A stretch of 64,000 bases of DNA from Ramlibacter albus (GTDB lineage Bacteria; Pseudomonadota; Gammaproteobacteria; Burkholderiales; Burkholderiaceae_C): assembly GCF_014297445.1 (NCBI RefSeq), contig NZ_JACORU010000002.1, positions 476,843 through 540,842 on the forward strand, in the 5' to 3' direction. Both the position numbers and the translations under genes were made by a program. Numbering within the stretch: the first letter of the stretch is position 1; every line of letters starts with the position of its first letter. Below are positions 33,608-45,453 of the stretch, piece by piece. The notes under the pieces are model-generated. The model made no database searches, had not been told where the DNA came from, and saw only the letters and a program-made list of their open reading frames with translations.

Positions 33608-34030
33608 ATGAGCATCCTCGGCCGCATCTTCGACAAGATCCTGCATCGCAACACGCAGGCCGCGCAGCCGTCGGCCCCGCAGGCCGGCGCAACGCAGACG
33701 CCCAGCGCGCCCCAGCCGCAGGCGCAGGCCCAGACGAGCCCCGCCATGGGCGCCGGGGCCGCCACAATGCAGCGTGTCGACATCGAGAAGGTGCTCGACG
33801 ACATGGCGCAGAAGAACCCGCAGAAACTCAACTGGCGCACCTCCATCGTCGACCTGATGAAGCTGGTCGGCATGGAGTCGAGCCTTGCCGAGCGCAAGGA
33901 GCTCGCCGACGAGCTGGGCTACACCGGCGACAAGGGCGACAGCGCCGCGATGAACATCTGGCTGCACAAGCAGGTGATGAAGAAGCTCGAGGAAAACGGC
34001 GGCAAGGTGCCTGCTTCCTTGATGGACTGA
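33608..34030 (+). CDS. DUF3597 protein
   Basis: Protein of 140 aa. The start MSILGRIFDKILH is followed by a Gln/Ala/Pro-rich linker (about 16-45) and a compact C-terminal domain: VDIEKVLDDMA, KLNWRTSIVDLMKLVGMES, RKELADELGYTG and MNIWLHKQVMKKLEENGG, the DUF3597 pattern with a helix-turn-helix-like look. Function unknown; a LysM or peptidoglycan link seen in some relatives is absent. AAGGAG precedes the start. Twenty bases follow the DUF937 gene. Confidence 0.87.
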   Translation: MSILGRIFDKILHRNTQAAQPSAPQAGATQTPSAPQPQAQAQTSPAMGAGAATMQRVDIEKVLDDMAQKNPQKLNWRTSIVDLMKLVGMESSLAERKELADELGYTGDKGDSAAMNIWLHKQVMKKLEENGGKVPASLMD

Positions 34031-34053
34031 CCCACGAACCAAAGGAGAGTGAA

Positions 34054-34554
34054 ATGAGCGACAAGAATCCTTCCAACCGCGACCCCATCACCGGTGAACC
34101 CGGTGCCCATCCCGGCGGCGTCGCCGGCGGCGCGGCCGCGGGCGCGGCGGCCGGTGCGGCCATCGGCTCCGTGGCGGGCCCGGTGGGCACGGTGGTTGGC
34201 GGTGCGGCCGGCGCGGTCGCCGGCGGCCTGGGCGGCAAGCACGCGGCCGAACGCGTGAACCCCACCGCCGAAGACAGCTACTGGCGCGACAACTACACGA
34301 AGGACCCCAGCTACAAGAAGGACTACACCTTCGACGACTACGCCCCCGCCTACCGCACCGGCTACACGGAGTGGGAACGCGCCCGCGCATCGGGCGAGAC
34401 GTGGGACAAGCGCGAGCCGAGCATGCGCAACGAGTGGGACCGCGTGAAGGGCAAGTCGCGCCTGAGTTGGGAAGAAGCCAAGGGCGCAGCGCGCGCCGGC
34501 TGGGACCGCGTGGAGCGGGCGATGCCGGGTGACTTCGACAAGGACGGGAAGTAA
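34054..34554 (+). CDS. Glycine-zipper protein of unknown function
   Basis: Protein of 166 aa with two parts. Residues about 15-60 are almost only Gly, Ala and Val in glycine-zipper spacing (GGAAAGAAAGAAIG, GTVVGGAAGAVAGGLGG), a membrane-inserting or aggregating pattern. The C-terminal half is strongly charged and aromatic: EDSYWRDNYTKDP, YKKDYTFDDYAPAYRTGYTE, and WDRV repeats. No signal peptide. The composition resembles stress or desiccation proteins; similar Gly-zipper proteins follow general stress genes in this family. Third of the small-gene run, terminated at 34573. Confidence 0.75.
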   Translation: MSDKNPSNRDPITGEPGAHPGGVAGGAAAGAAAGAAIGSVAGPVGTVVGGAAGAVAGGLGGKHAAERVNPTAEDSYWRDNYTKDPSYKKDYTFDDYAPAYRTGYTEWERARASGETWDKREPSMRNEWDRVKGKSRLSWEEAKGAARAGWDRVERAMPGDFDKDGK

Positions 34555-34572
34555 GCCGCAGCGCGCCAACGA

Positions 34573-34598
34573 AAAAGCCGCCTTGAAGGCGGCTTTTT

Positions 34599-34600
<2 letters not shown>
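34573..34600. terminator. Bidirectional intrinsic terminator
   Basis: A-rich tract, stem AGCCGCC / GGCGGCT with a five-base loop, then seven T residues. It lies between convergent genes (stress run on plus, clpA on minus) and can end transcription from both. The flank CCAACGAAAAAGCCGCC is shared with the terminator at 37869. Confidence 0.88.
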
Positions 34601-36920
<2,320 letters not shown>

Positions 36921-36976
36921 CTGAATTCCTTCTGCCTTTGCTGCTTCAAAACTTTACTGCTTCCTTCGAGCCCCGT

Positions 36977-37336
36977 TTACTCCACCGGTTCACTCAAACA
37001 CTGCAAGGGGTGCCCCGCCTGCCGGGCGGCGTCCTGCACCTGGTGCACTTTCGTGGCCGCCACGTCCTTGGAATAGACGCCGCAAACCCCTTTTCCGTCA
37101 AGGTGGATCTTGAGCATGATCTGCGTGGCCGTCTCCTTGTCCTTGTTGAAGAACTCCTGGATCACCACCACGACGAACTCCATCGGGGTGTAGTCGTCAT
37201 TGAGCATGACGACCTGGTACATCTGGGGGGGTTTGGTCTTCTGGAGCTGCTTCTCGGCGACCACGGACCCGCCGTCGTCCTCCATCGGCTTGCCTTTCGG
37301 TGCGACCGGTGGGGGTGTGGGTGTCTGACTGGCCAT
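36977..37336 (-). CDS. clpS: ClpA adaptor ClpS
   Basis: N-end-rule adaptor, 119 aa. The conserved core [17 protein letters not shown] provides the Asn-Asp residues that bind the N-degron alpha-amino group, and [20 protein letters not shown] and [16 protein letters not shown] complete the fold. A flexible N-terminal extension (Pro/Thr-rich) inserts into ClpA. The first ATG could be 37345 (adding MIF); I chose 37336. Forms the clpS-clpA operon. Confidence 0.95.
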   Translation of the reverse strand: MASQTPTPPPVAPKGKPMEDDGGSVVAEKQLQKTKPPQMYQVVMLNDDYTPMEFVVVVIQEFFNKDKETATQIMLKIHLDGKGVCGVYSKDVAATKVHQVQDAARQAGHPLQCLSEPVE

Positions 37337-37471
37337 GAAAATCATTCTAGCTAGCTGGATTTGGAGCCACATGCGCCACATTCAAGCAACCCCATTTTTC
37401 GCCACACCGCCCGCCGCGCGCGCGAGCAATGAATCCGTTCGTCTATCGGCCGTTTCCCGTAAGTGAAAATG

Positions 37472-37477
37472 TTGACA
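37472..37477 (+). promoter_or_regulatory. Candidate -35 element upstream of the cold-shock gene
   Basis: A perfect TTGACA hexamer lies 64 bases before the cold-shock start codon. No good -10 sits at the usual spacing (the nearest AT-rich run is CTAATAG at 37504), so this is tentative. The implied leader would be 30-40 bases. Confidence 0.3.
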
Positions 37478-37540
37478 GCGCCGTGCCCGATACGGGACAC
37501 TACCTAATAGGTTTGAGGGAACTATAGGGGCGAGAAAGAA

Positions 37541-37846
37541 ATGGCCACCGGTACAGTGAAATGGTTCAACGATGCCAAGGGGTTCGGCTTCATCGAGCCC
37601 GACGGCGGCGGATCGGATGTGTTCGCGCATTTCAGCGCGATCGCGATGGACGGGTTCAAGACGCTCAAGCAGGGCTCGCGCGTCACCTTCGACATCATGC
37701 AGGGCCCGAAGGGCCAGCTGGCACAGAACATCGTGGCCGAGCCGGGTGAAATCAAGACCCGCGACGCCGGCGTCGAACGCCCGCCGCGCCAGCCCAAGGT
37801 GCGTGCCCCGCAGTTCCACGCGATCGGGCACTCGGACTACAAATAA
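37541..37846 (+). CDS. Cold-shock-domain protein with C-terminal extension
   Basis: Cold-shock protein, 101 aa. RNP1 is KGFGFIEPD and RNP2 is DVFAHFSAI, on the canonical start [12 protein letters not shown]. Such proteins bind single-stranded RNA and melt structures. The fold ends near residue 68; the 30-residue tail ([19 protein letters not shown]) is basic, Pro-rich and longer than in CspA, which is common in this family and may increase RNA binding. Monocistronic: terminator follows at 37869. Confidence 0.95.
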   Translation: MATGTVKWFNDAKGFGFIEPDGGGSDVFAHFSAIAMDGFKTLKQGSRVTFDIMQGPKGQLAQNIVAEPGEIKTRDAGVERPPRQPKVRAPQFHAIGHSDYK

Positions 37847-37868
37847 CCAGCCTTTCCTCGAACCAACG

Positions 37869-37894
37869 AAAAAGCCGCCCTCGGGCGGCTTTTT
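37869..37894. terminator. Bidirectional intrinsic terminator
   Basis: AAAA-AGCCGCCC-TC-GGGCGGCT-TTTT, a stem of eight pairs between the cold-shock gene and the convergent icd gene. Its upstream flank CCAACGAAAAAGCCGCC is identical to that of the terminator at 34573. Confidence 0.88.
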
Positions 37895-37916
37895 CACTGG
37901 ATGTGCGGCTTTCGCC

Positions 37917-39170
<1,254 letters not shown>

Positions 39171-39286
39171 GGAGTTGGCGTGTCTCTTCGGGGGTAAACC
39201 CGGGGATTCTAGCCGCGAAACTGTCTGGCACCTTGCGCAAACACAGGCTTGTCAACCGGATGAGCTGGCCGCGCGTTGGCGTCAGG

Positions 39287-39314
39287 GCCTGCCGATGTGC
39301 GGCAGGCGTTTTTT
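39287..39314 (+). terminator. Intrinsic terminator with no plus-strand gene before it
   Basis: Perfect stem GCCTGCCG / CGGCAGGC, loop ATGTG, followed by GTTTTTT. It reads on the plus strand, but the nearest upstream gene, icd, is on the minus strand. It therefore ends either a small RNA made from 39171-39286 or a leader transcript upstream of the Lys/Ala-rich gene at 39352, where it could attenuate expression. Confidence 0.75.
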
Positions 39315-39351
39315 CGAAAAAACATTGACCTCACACCTGAAGGAAAACGTC

Positions 39352-39663
39352 ATGACCAAGCTCCTCGCCACCCTCGTCGCCGCCCTGTTCGCCGGCTCCG
39401 TGTTCGCCGCCTCGCACGCCGGCGGTGCCATGCCCGCCGCTTCCGGCGCCAAGCCTGCCGCGTCCGCCGCCTCCGGCGCCAAGAAGGAAGCCAAGGAAGC
39501 CAAGGCCGAAGCCAAGGAAGCGAAGAAGGACGCCAAGGAAGCCAAGAAGGAAGCCAAGGAAGCGAAGAAGGAAGCGAAGGAAGCCAAGGCCGAAGCCAAG
39601 GACGCCAAGAAGGACGCCAAGGCCGCCAAGAAGGACGAGAAGAAGGAAGAAGCCAAGAAGTAA
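39352..39663 (+). CDS. Exported Lys/Ala-rich heptad-repeat protein (long form)
   Basis: Exported low-complexity protein, 103 aa. Signal peptide MTKLLATLVAALFAGSVFA, then ASHAGGAMPAASGAK, shared exactly with its neighbour at 39820. Residues 47-95 are seven perfect or near-perfect heptads of the form AKEAKKE/D. Such sequences form a highly charged single helix, like LEA group 3 proteins or the tails of histone-H1-like proteins, but here in the periplasm. SD GAAGGAAA. Function unknown; a desiccation, cation-buffering or outer-membrane-spacer role can only be guessed. A terminator follows directly. Confidence 0.78.
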   Translation: MTKLLATLVAALFAGSVFAASHAGGAMPAASGAKPAASAASGAKKEAKEAKAEAKEAKKDAKEAKKEAKEAKKEAKEAKAEAKDAKKDAKAAKKDEKKEEAKK

Positions 39664-39682
39664 TCTTCTTCGGCAACCCCGC

Positions 39683-39705
39683 AAAGCCCGCCCCGCGCGG
39701 GCTTT
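39683..39705 (+). terminator. Intrinsic terminator after the long Lys/Ala-rich gene
   Basis: AAAGCCCGC / GCGGGCTTT, a nine-pair stem with loop CCCGC, twenty bases after the stop codon. The T tract is short, so efficiency is uncertain. It separates the two paralogous genes into distinct transcripts. Confidence 0.65.
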
Positions 39706-39819
39706 CGTGTTTTTGGCGGGGCTGTCAACCTGCCGGCCGGGCGGCCCGTTACGGATGAGCCCTCGGCCTGCCTGGGGGGAGTACTCAAACGGTTTTCACT
39801 TTCGAAAGGACCTTCCGTC

Positions 39820-40020
39820 ATGACCAAGCTGCTCGCCGCCCTCGTGGCCACCCTGTTCGCCGGCGCTACCTTCGCCGCTTCCCACGCCGGCGGCGCCATG
39901 CCTGCCGCTTCGGGCGCCAAGGCGGAAGCCAAGGCCGAGAAGAAGGCCGAGAAGAAGATGGAAAAGAAGGAAAAGAAGGCCAAGAAGGCCAAGGCCAAGG
40001 CCAGCGCCGAAAAGAAGTGA
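39820..40020 (+). CDS. Exported Lys/Ala-rich protein (short paralogue)
   Basis: Exported protein of 66 aa, paralogue of the gene at 39352: same signal peptide type (MTKLLAALVATLFAGATFA) and identical ASHAGGAMPAASGAK, then a shorter Lys/Glu/Ala tail (KAEKKAEKKMEKKEKKAKKA) without regular heptads. SD GAAAGGA. It has its own terminator downstream. The pair arose by tandem duplication followed by expansion or loss of the repeat tail. Confidence 0.75.
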   Translation: MTKLLAALVATLFAGATFAASHAGGAMPAASGAKAEAKAEKKAEKKMEKKEKKAKKAKAKASAEKK

Positions 40021-40040
40021 TCGGCTGACGCCGGTTGCCG

Positions 40041-40065
40041 ATGCCCGCCTCGTGCGGGCATTTTT
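40041..40065 (+). terminator. Intrinsic terminator
   Basis: ATGCCCGC / GCGGGCAT, loop CTCGT, followed by five T residues, 20 bases after the short Lys/Ala-rich gene. Confidence 0.8.
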
Positions 40066-40089
40066 GTTGGCACACACACAATAGCGCGC

Positions 40090-40527
40090 ATGAAAGCAGC
40101 ATTCGCCCTCGCCGCCGCCCTGTTCGTGGCGGCCGCATCCGCCCAGTCGCCGCAGGTGAACCTGCCCCGCGTCAAGCTCTCCGCGGGCATGCACCAGATC
40201 GATGCCCAGGTGGCCAGCGCCCCCGACGAGCGCGCCACCGGCCTCATGTTCCGCAAGGAGATGCCGCAGCACGAGGGCATGCTCTTCGTGTTCGAGCAGC
40301 CGTCGCAGCAGTGCTTCTGGATGAAGAACACGTTGCTGCCGCTGTCCATCGCCTTCGTCGCCGACGACGGGCGCATCGTCAACATCGACGAGATGGCACC
40401 GCAGACGCTGGAGTCGCACTGCTCCACCGAGCCCGTGCGCTACGTGCTCGAGATGAACAAGGGGTGGTTTGCCAAGAAGGGGATCAAGGCGGGGGCACGC
40501 CTTGCCGGCCCGCCCTTTCGAAAGTAG
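40090..40527 (+). CDS. Exported DUF192 protein
   Basis: Exported protein, 145 aa, signal peptide ending AAASAQ. The DUF192 fold is clear: ATGLMFRKEMPQHEGMLFVF, QQCFWMKNTLLPLSIAFV, GRIVNIDEMAPQT and VRYVLEMNKGWFAKKGIKAG. The family is widespread and poorly understood; structures suggest a small-ligand or metal pocket. Start chosen from the signal peptide; the terminator of the previous gene lies 25 bases upstream, so the promoter must lie close to the start or read through. Confidence 0.9.
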   Translation: MKAAFALAAALFVAAASAQSPQVNLPRVKLSAGMHQIDAQVASAPDERATGLMFRKEMPQHEGMLFVFEQPSQQCFWMKNTLLPLSIAFVADDGRIVNIDEMAPQTLESHCSTEPVRYVLEMNKGWFAKKGIKAGARLAGPPFRK

Positions 40528-40600
40528 GCACAGCCGATAGGGGGCGGAACGCGCGGGCCGTGGCGGCCACGAACGGGTTGTCGAATGACAGGAGACAGCC

Positions 40601-43536
40601 TTGGACGTGAAGTCGCCCACTCTCGTGACCATGCACATCCGGCCCGCGCCCTCCGGCGCGAGCGATGGCAAGAGCAGCGCCGCTGCGGGCGGCGGCCCCC
40701 TCGCGGACTTTGCATCCATCACCGAGAACGGCAGGACGCCGACCGAGGCCGAAGTCATGCAAGCCGCCGGGGCCTGCCTGGACCGCAGCCGGCACGGCAC
40801 CGCGTTCAACGTCCTCGCGGACTACGCAGCACTGCTGCCCCCGCACCACTCGATCGACATCGCGCGGGACATGGCCCGGCAAATCGAGTTCCTCACCGGC
40901 GGCGCGTCCCAGCCCGGGGACGGCGCTTCGCTCGCTTCCCTGTACTGCGCGCTGGGCCTGGTGCTGCGGCAAGCACCCGTCAGCCCCGAACGGTCCGCCC
41001 TTGCCGCACAGGTTTGCCGCAGTTGCCTGGCGTCGTTCCTGAAGATGGGCGTGCCGTTCGGCGCTTTCTCCAGGTCAATCGCAGCGGTCGCGGTCGACAA
41101 GCGCGTCGAACTGGAATGCCACCTGGCCTGGGCCTCCAACCACCCCGATTCCGATCTCGCGCGCGACCAGCTGCGCTTTGCCTTCGCATCGGCGGGCCAG
41201 ATTGCGCCCGAGGTCATGCATGGCGACCTGGACATGCTGGTGCAGGGCATCGGCAAGTTGCCTTGGCCGCACGGGCAGGGCGCCTCACGGAGGACGCGCT
41301 TCTCTTCTACTACAACCTGGCCGGCGAGGCGGCGGCGCACGTCGCGGACCCACGCCAGCGCGCCCAACTCGTCGACAGCATCGGCGCCAAGGCCTCGACG
41401 TTGTTGCATGCTTGCGCCGAAGCGCGCGACACGCAAGCCGGCTTCGCCTGCATCGAGCAGTACGTGCGATCGTTGCCGCGCAACGAGGCGTACGCACTCG
41501 CAACGAAAATGTTCGACCGGATTCGCGCACTCGCCGGGGTGCCGGGCGGCGCCGGCGCGGAGAGTCTCGTCGCGATGTACGGTGCACTTGGCACGGTGCT
41601 GCGGCTCGCCGGCGAAGCACGGTTCGACGGGCCCTGGTTCGAGCTGGCCGAGCAGGCTGCGGCGCACTGCGTCGAGGTCCTTCCAGGGCTGCCCGGCGCG
41701 AACGACGATCTCCTCGCGCGGGCGATCGCCGGCGTCGCAGCGAACACCGCATTGAGGGTCTTCGCGCAAATCCGCCTGGAAGCGGCCGGCGGCCCGCGGG
41801 TCAAGGGCGGGGCCCTCGACAGCCTTCGGTTCGATCGCGCCGCGGTTGCCTGGCTGTCAGGCGTGATCCACCGGCTGCCGCGAGCCAACGCCGACGGCGA
41901 CACCCTGCGCAAGCGCTGCATGTGGCTCGGGGCCTTGTGGGGAGCATTGCCGCCCGCCGAAGAACCGCTGCGCAGCCGCTTGCGTGCGCAGGCCCTCGAG
42001 ATGATCGCGAGCACGCGGGCAACGGGCTCTGCGGCAGCAGCGGCAAACGTCGACCCGTTGCTGCGCGACATATGGGTCGATCTCCAGCGCGGTGCCGACG
42101 GGTTCCAGCAACTGCGGCGGGCCGTCCTGGAGCTCGCGCGACGACTGCCCGACGACCAGGCAAGCGCGCTCCAGGACATCGCTGCGCAGCTGGTGGCCCA
42201 AGGGTCGGACAGCGACCGCCACTTCAGCGCGGCCCTGGACGTGGCCGGGGACTGCGCGGTGCTGCTGTGCGAGCAAGGGCTGCCGGAATCGCCGGCACGC
42301 GAGCGGTTGTGGGCACTGCTCAGGCTCACCGGCATCGAGCGCCGCTTGCGGCCCGGTGAACTCGCGCTCGTGGCGTGCACGGGGGTTGCGCTGCCTTGTG
42401 TTCGCGCACGGGTCGAACGCGACGGCGCATGCCGGGAGCTGGACTCCTGGGCCACGGCGGTCCTGGCGTCGCCCGGTGAGGTCCGCGCCCGCCTGTCGTC
42501 GGGGTTCGAAAAGGCCGGCCACCGCTTCACCGGCTGGTGTGAACGGTTCGAGGAGGAGATGTCGGCTCTGCGCGAAGCGCTGCGCGTGCAGGATGGCCGA
42601 TGGGTCGAGAGCATCCACAGCGCATTGGGCAAGGGGAACCTGGACACCGGGAGCCATCCGCTCGGCAGGATTCGCGCGGTCGTCGAAACCTATCTGCACG
42701 GTCCCGGCCAGCCTGAAGCGGTTACCAATCTGCTCGCACGATTGGGCCTGGCGAAGCCCTACACGGCAGAAGCATTCATGAAGAGCGGGATGAACATCTA
42801 CCAACCCGGCCCGCAGCAATCGGCCGACGTCCAGCAACTGTTCGACATCCTGCGCGAGCGTATCCGTCAGGCGTCGCCGCAGCTGCTAACCGAACGGGCC
42901 GGCGCGATCATCCAAACGGCAGCGGTGCCGCCGCCGCGTGCCCTTTGGAGCGTGGGCCCCAGCCTCGTGACCAAGGTCTCAGCGCGGCAAGCAGAGCAAG
43001 GCCCCCACACCCAGGTGGCCAATCCCGATGGCTCCTGGAGCGCCCACCTGCGGCTGCGGCTTCTCCCGGGTACGCCCGAGCATACCTACGACGCGACGGA
43101 CCCGGCCACGCTTGCGCAAGTCGACCCGGCGATGGCGCGCCTCTATGCCGCGGTACTTCAACTCCCCAGCGAAGAAGGTTTCCGTGGTGGGTGGAGCAAT
43201 CCAGCACTTCGCGCCCTGTCGGGCAAGGACGTTTGCGCTTGCCTCACGCTCGCCGGTGAAGTGCAGCTCGCAACCCAACTCAGGGAGATCTACGTCTATG
43301 CGGCCGCGTTGAGAAAGGGAGAGCGGATCGGCGACACCTCGGTGCGGCGGAAATGGTCGCACTGGGACGACAAGCGAGGGCGCGCGATCTACCCGGACTA
43401 CGTCGCCCATACGCGCGACGACGCTCCACGCGTGATAGCAGCACTCGAGGTCTTGCGCCTGAGGAGCGTACAGGCAGCCCTCGTCACGCTCTACCTGGCG
43501 AAGAGGCCCGATGGCTCGTACCTCTTCCCCCGGTGA
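40601..43536 (+). pseudogene. Large unrecognised helical-repeat gene interrupted by a frameshift
   Basis: The sequence encodes about 977 aa in two frames. The N-terminal part (TTG at 40601, SD AGGAGA, about 226 codons) reads well to GIGKLPWPHGQG; from about 41265-41290 coding quality switches to the frame containing AGRLTEDALLFYYNLAGEAA, which runs to 43536. One missing base explains it. The protein is helical and internally repeated: SLASLYCALGLVLRQA in part one matches SLVAMYGALGTVLRLA in part two. I recognise no domain or signal peptide. It could be an effector-like or scaffold protein, a real pseudogene, or an intact gene with a sequencing error. No partner gene is coupled. Confidence 0.6.
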
Positions 43537-43542
43537 TGGGCT

Positions 43543-44124
43543 TCAACCGAAATTCTTCGCCGCGAAGTCCCAGTTCACCAGCTTGTCCCAGAAGGTCTCC
43601 ACGAACTTCTGGCGGGCGTTGCGGTAGTCGATGTAGTACGCATGCTCCCACACGTCCACCGTCAGCAGCGCCTTGTCGGCGGTGGTCAGCGGCGTGCCGG
43701 CGGCGCCGGTGTTGACGATGTCGACGCTGCCGTCGGCCTTCTTCACCAGCCAGGTCCAGCCCGAGCCGAAGTTGCCCACGGCGGACTTGACGAACGCGTC
43801 CTTGAACTGGGCGTAGCCGCCCCACTTCTTGTTGATGGCATCGGCCAGCGCGCCGGTGGGCTCGCCGCCGCCTTGCGGCTTCATGCAGTTCCAGAAGAAG
43901 GTGTGGTTCCTGATCTGCGCCGAGTTGTTGTAGATGCCACCTTGCGACTTGCGCACGATGTCCTCCAGCGGCATGTTCTCGAACTCCGTGCCCACCTGCA
44001 GCTTGTTCAGGTTGTCCACGTACGCCTTGTGGTGCTTGCCGTGGTGATACTCCAGCGTTTCCTTCGAGTAGTGCGGCGCGAGCGAGTCGATGGGGTACGG
44101 CAGGGGCGGCAGGGTGTGTTCCAT
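43543..44124 (-). CDS. sodB: Iron superoxide dismutase
   Basis: Cytoplasmic Fe-dependent superoxide dismutase, 193 aa. Metal ligands are His27 (EYHHGKHH), His74 (RNHTFFWN), Asp157 and His161 (DVWEHAYYIDY). Gln70 in SAQIRNH is at the iron-type position for the outer-sphere glutamine. One oddity is Arg72 where the E. coli enzyme has Trp (QVWNHTFYW). It dismutates superoxide to oxygen and peroxide. Convergent with the frameshifted gene; xseA lies upstream on the same strand 30 bases away. Confidence 0.96.
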   Translation of the reverse strand: MEHTLPPLPYPIDSLAPHYSKETLEYHHGKHHKAYVDNLNKLQVGTEFENMPLEDIVRKSQGGIYNNSAQIRNHTFFWNCMKPQGGGEPTGALADAINKKWGGYAQFKDAFVKSAVGNFGSGWTWLVKKADGSVDIVNTGAAGTPLTTADKALLTVDVWEHAYYIDYRNARQKFVETFWDKLVNWDFAAKNFG

Positions 44125-44154
44125 GTCTTCTGTTCCTCGTGAAAAAAAACGATT

Positions 44155-45453
44155 CTAGGCGCGCGGGCGCGGCGCCGACGCGACGGTGAGATCAACCTCG
44201 CCGTCGGCAAGGGCGGCAGTGACGGGCTGGCCGGGCGCCGTGTGCCCCACGCTGGTGATGGGCGTGCCCTGCGCATCGCTGAGCAGCGCATAGCCGCGCT
44301 GCAGCACGAGCCTCGGGTCGATGGCGGCGAGCCGCACGCCGAGGCGGTCGATGCGGTTCGTGCTGCGCTCGACGTTCTGCGCCACGCCGGCCATCAGCGA
44401 CTTCAACGTGCTTTCCACCGCGACGTTCTCGCGGTGCAGCCGCCCCTGCACGGCGTAACGCAGGCGGTGCGCATGCTCCTGCAGCCGCATGTGCTGCTGC
44501 GCGGCGCGGGCGGACGGGCGGCCGAGCCGCACGCCGGCCTGGTCGAGCCGCTGCGCGGCGACATCGAGGCGGCGCAGGGTTGCGTCGCGCAGGCGCCGCT
44601 CGATCGCATGCACCGCATCGACCCACATGTCGCGCGGCTGCGCCGCGAGCTCCGCGGCGGCGGTGGGCGTGGGCGCGCGCAGGTCCGCGCAGAAGTCCGC
44701 GATGGTGAAGTCGGTCTCGTGGCCGACGCCGCTCACGAGCGGGACCGGGCTGCGCACGATCGCGCGCGCCAGGCGCTCGTCGTTGAACGCCCACAGGTCC
44801 TCGATGGAGCCGCCGCCGCGCACGAGCAGGATCACGTCGAGCTCGCCCCGCGCAGCACGCGCGTACAACGCTTCGAGCGCGGCGACCAGTTCTTCGGGCG
44901 CCTGCGCGCCCTGAACCGATGCGGGCGCGATCGTCACCTCGACATGCGGCGCGCGCCGGCGCAGGCACGTGAGCACGTCGTGCAGGGCCGCGGCCTGCGG
45001 CGAGGTCACCAAACCGATGCGTCGCGGGAACACCGGCAGCTCGCGTTTGCGCGCCGCATCGAACAGCCCCTCGGCCTCGAGCTTGGCCTTCAGGCGCAGG
45101 AACTGCTCGAAAAGCGCGCCCTGCCCCGCGCGGCGCAGTGATTCGACGATGAGCTGCAGGTCGCCGCGCGGCGCGTAAAGGTCGAGCCGCCCTTCCACTT
45201 CGACCAGGTCGCCGTCGCGCGGCAGGAACTGCAGCAGCCCGGCCGTACGCCGGAACATCGCGCAGCGGACCTGCCCGCTCGCGTCCTTCAGCGAGAAATA
45301 GCAATGCCCGCTGGATGCGCGCGAGAAGCCCGAAACCTCCCCGCGGACCGCGACAGGATTGAACCTCGCCTCCAAGGCATCAGCAACGGCGCGGCATAGC
45401 GCGCCGACTTCCCAGATTTGCCGCGCCAATGCTGGATTGCGGGGGTCGACCAT
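44155..45453 (-). CDS. xseA: Exodeoxyribonuclease VII large subunit
   Basis: Catalytic subunit of exonuclease VII, 432 aa. N-terminal OB-fold: VRGEVSGFSRASSGHCYFSL, KDASGQVRCAMFR. Catalytic domain: RIGLVTSPQAAALHDVL, VQGAQAPEELVAAL, LVRGGGSIEDLWAFNDERLA and SGVGHETDFTIADFCAD. A long coiled-coil segment and basic C-terminus follow. The enzyme cuts single-stranded DNA from both ends in repair. ATG at 45453 is preferred over an upstream GTG at 45474. No xseB is adjacent. Confidence 0.96.
   Translation of the reverse strand: MVDPRNPALARQIWEVGALCRAVADALEARFNPVAVRGEVSGFSRASSGHCYFSLKDASGQVRCAMFRRTAGLLQFLPRDGDLVEVEGRLDLYAPRGDLQLIVESLRRAGQGALFEQFLRLKAKLEAEGLFDAARKRELPVFPRRIGLVTSPQAAALHDVLTCLRRRAPHVEVTIAPASVQGAQAPEELVAALEALYARAARGELDVILLVRGGGSIEDLWAFNDERLARAIVRSPVPLVSGVGHETDFTIADFCADLRAPTPTAAAELAAQPRDMWVDAVHAIERRLRDATLRRLDVAAQRLDQAGVRLGRPSARAAQQHMRLQEHAHRLRYAVQGRLHRENVAVESTLKSLMAGVAQNVERSTNRIDRLGVRLAAIDPRLVLQRGYALLSDAQGTPITSVGHTAPGQPVTAALADGEVDLTVASAPRPRA

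Noticed and set aside
39308..39323. Perfect 16-base palindrome GTTTTTTCGAAAAAAC as an operator
   Set aside because: Its left half is the T tract of the terminator stem at 39287-39307, which explains most of it.
41260..41300. Programmed ribosomal frameshift in the large unknown gene
   Set aside because: No slippery heptamer or downstream structure seen; a simple one-base deletion or sequencing error is more economical.
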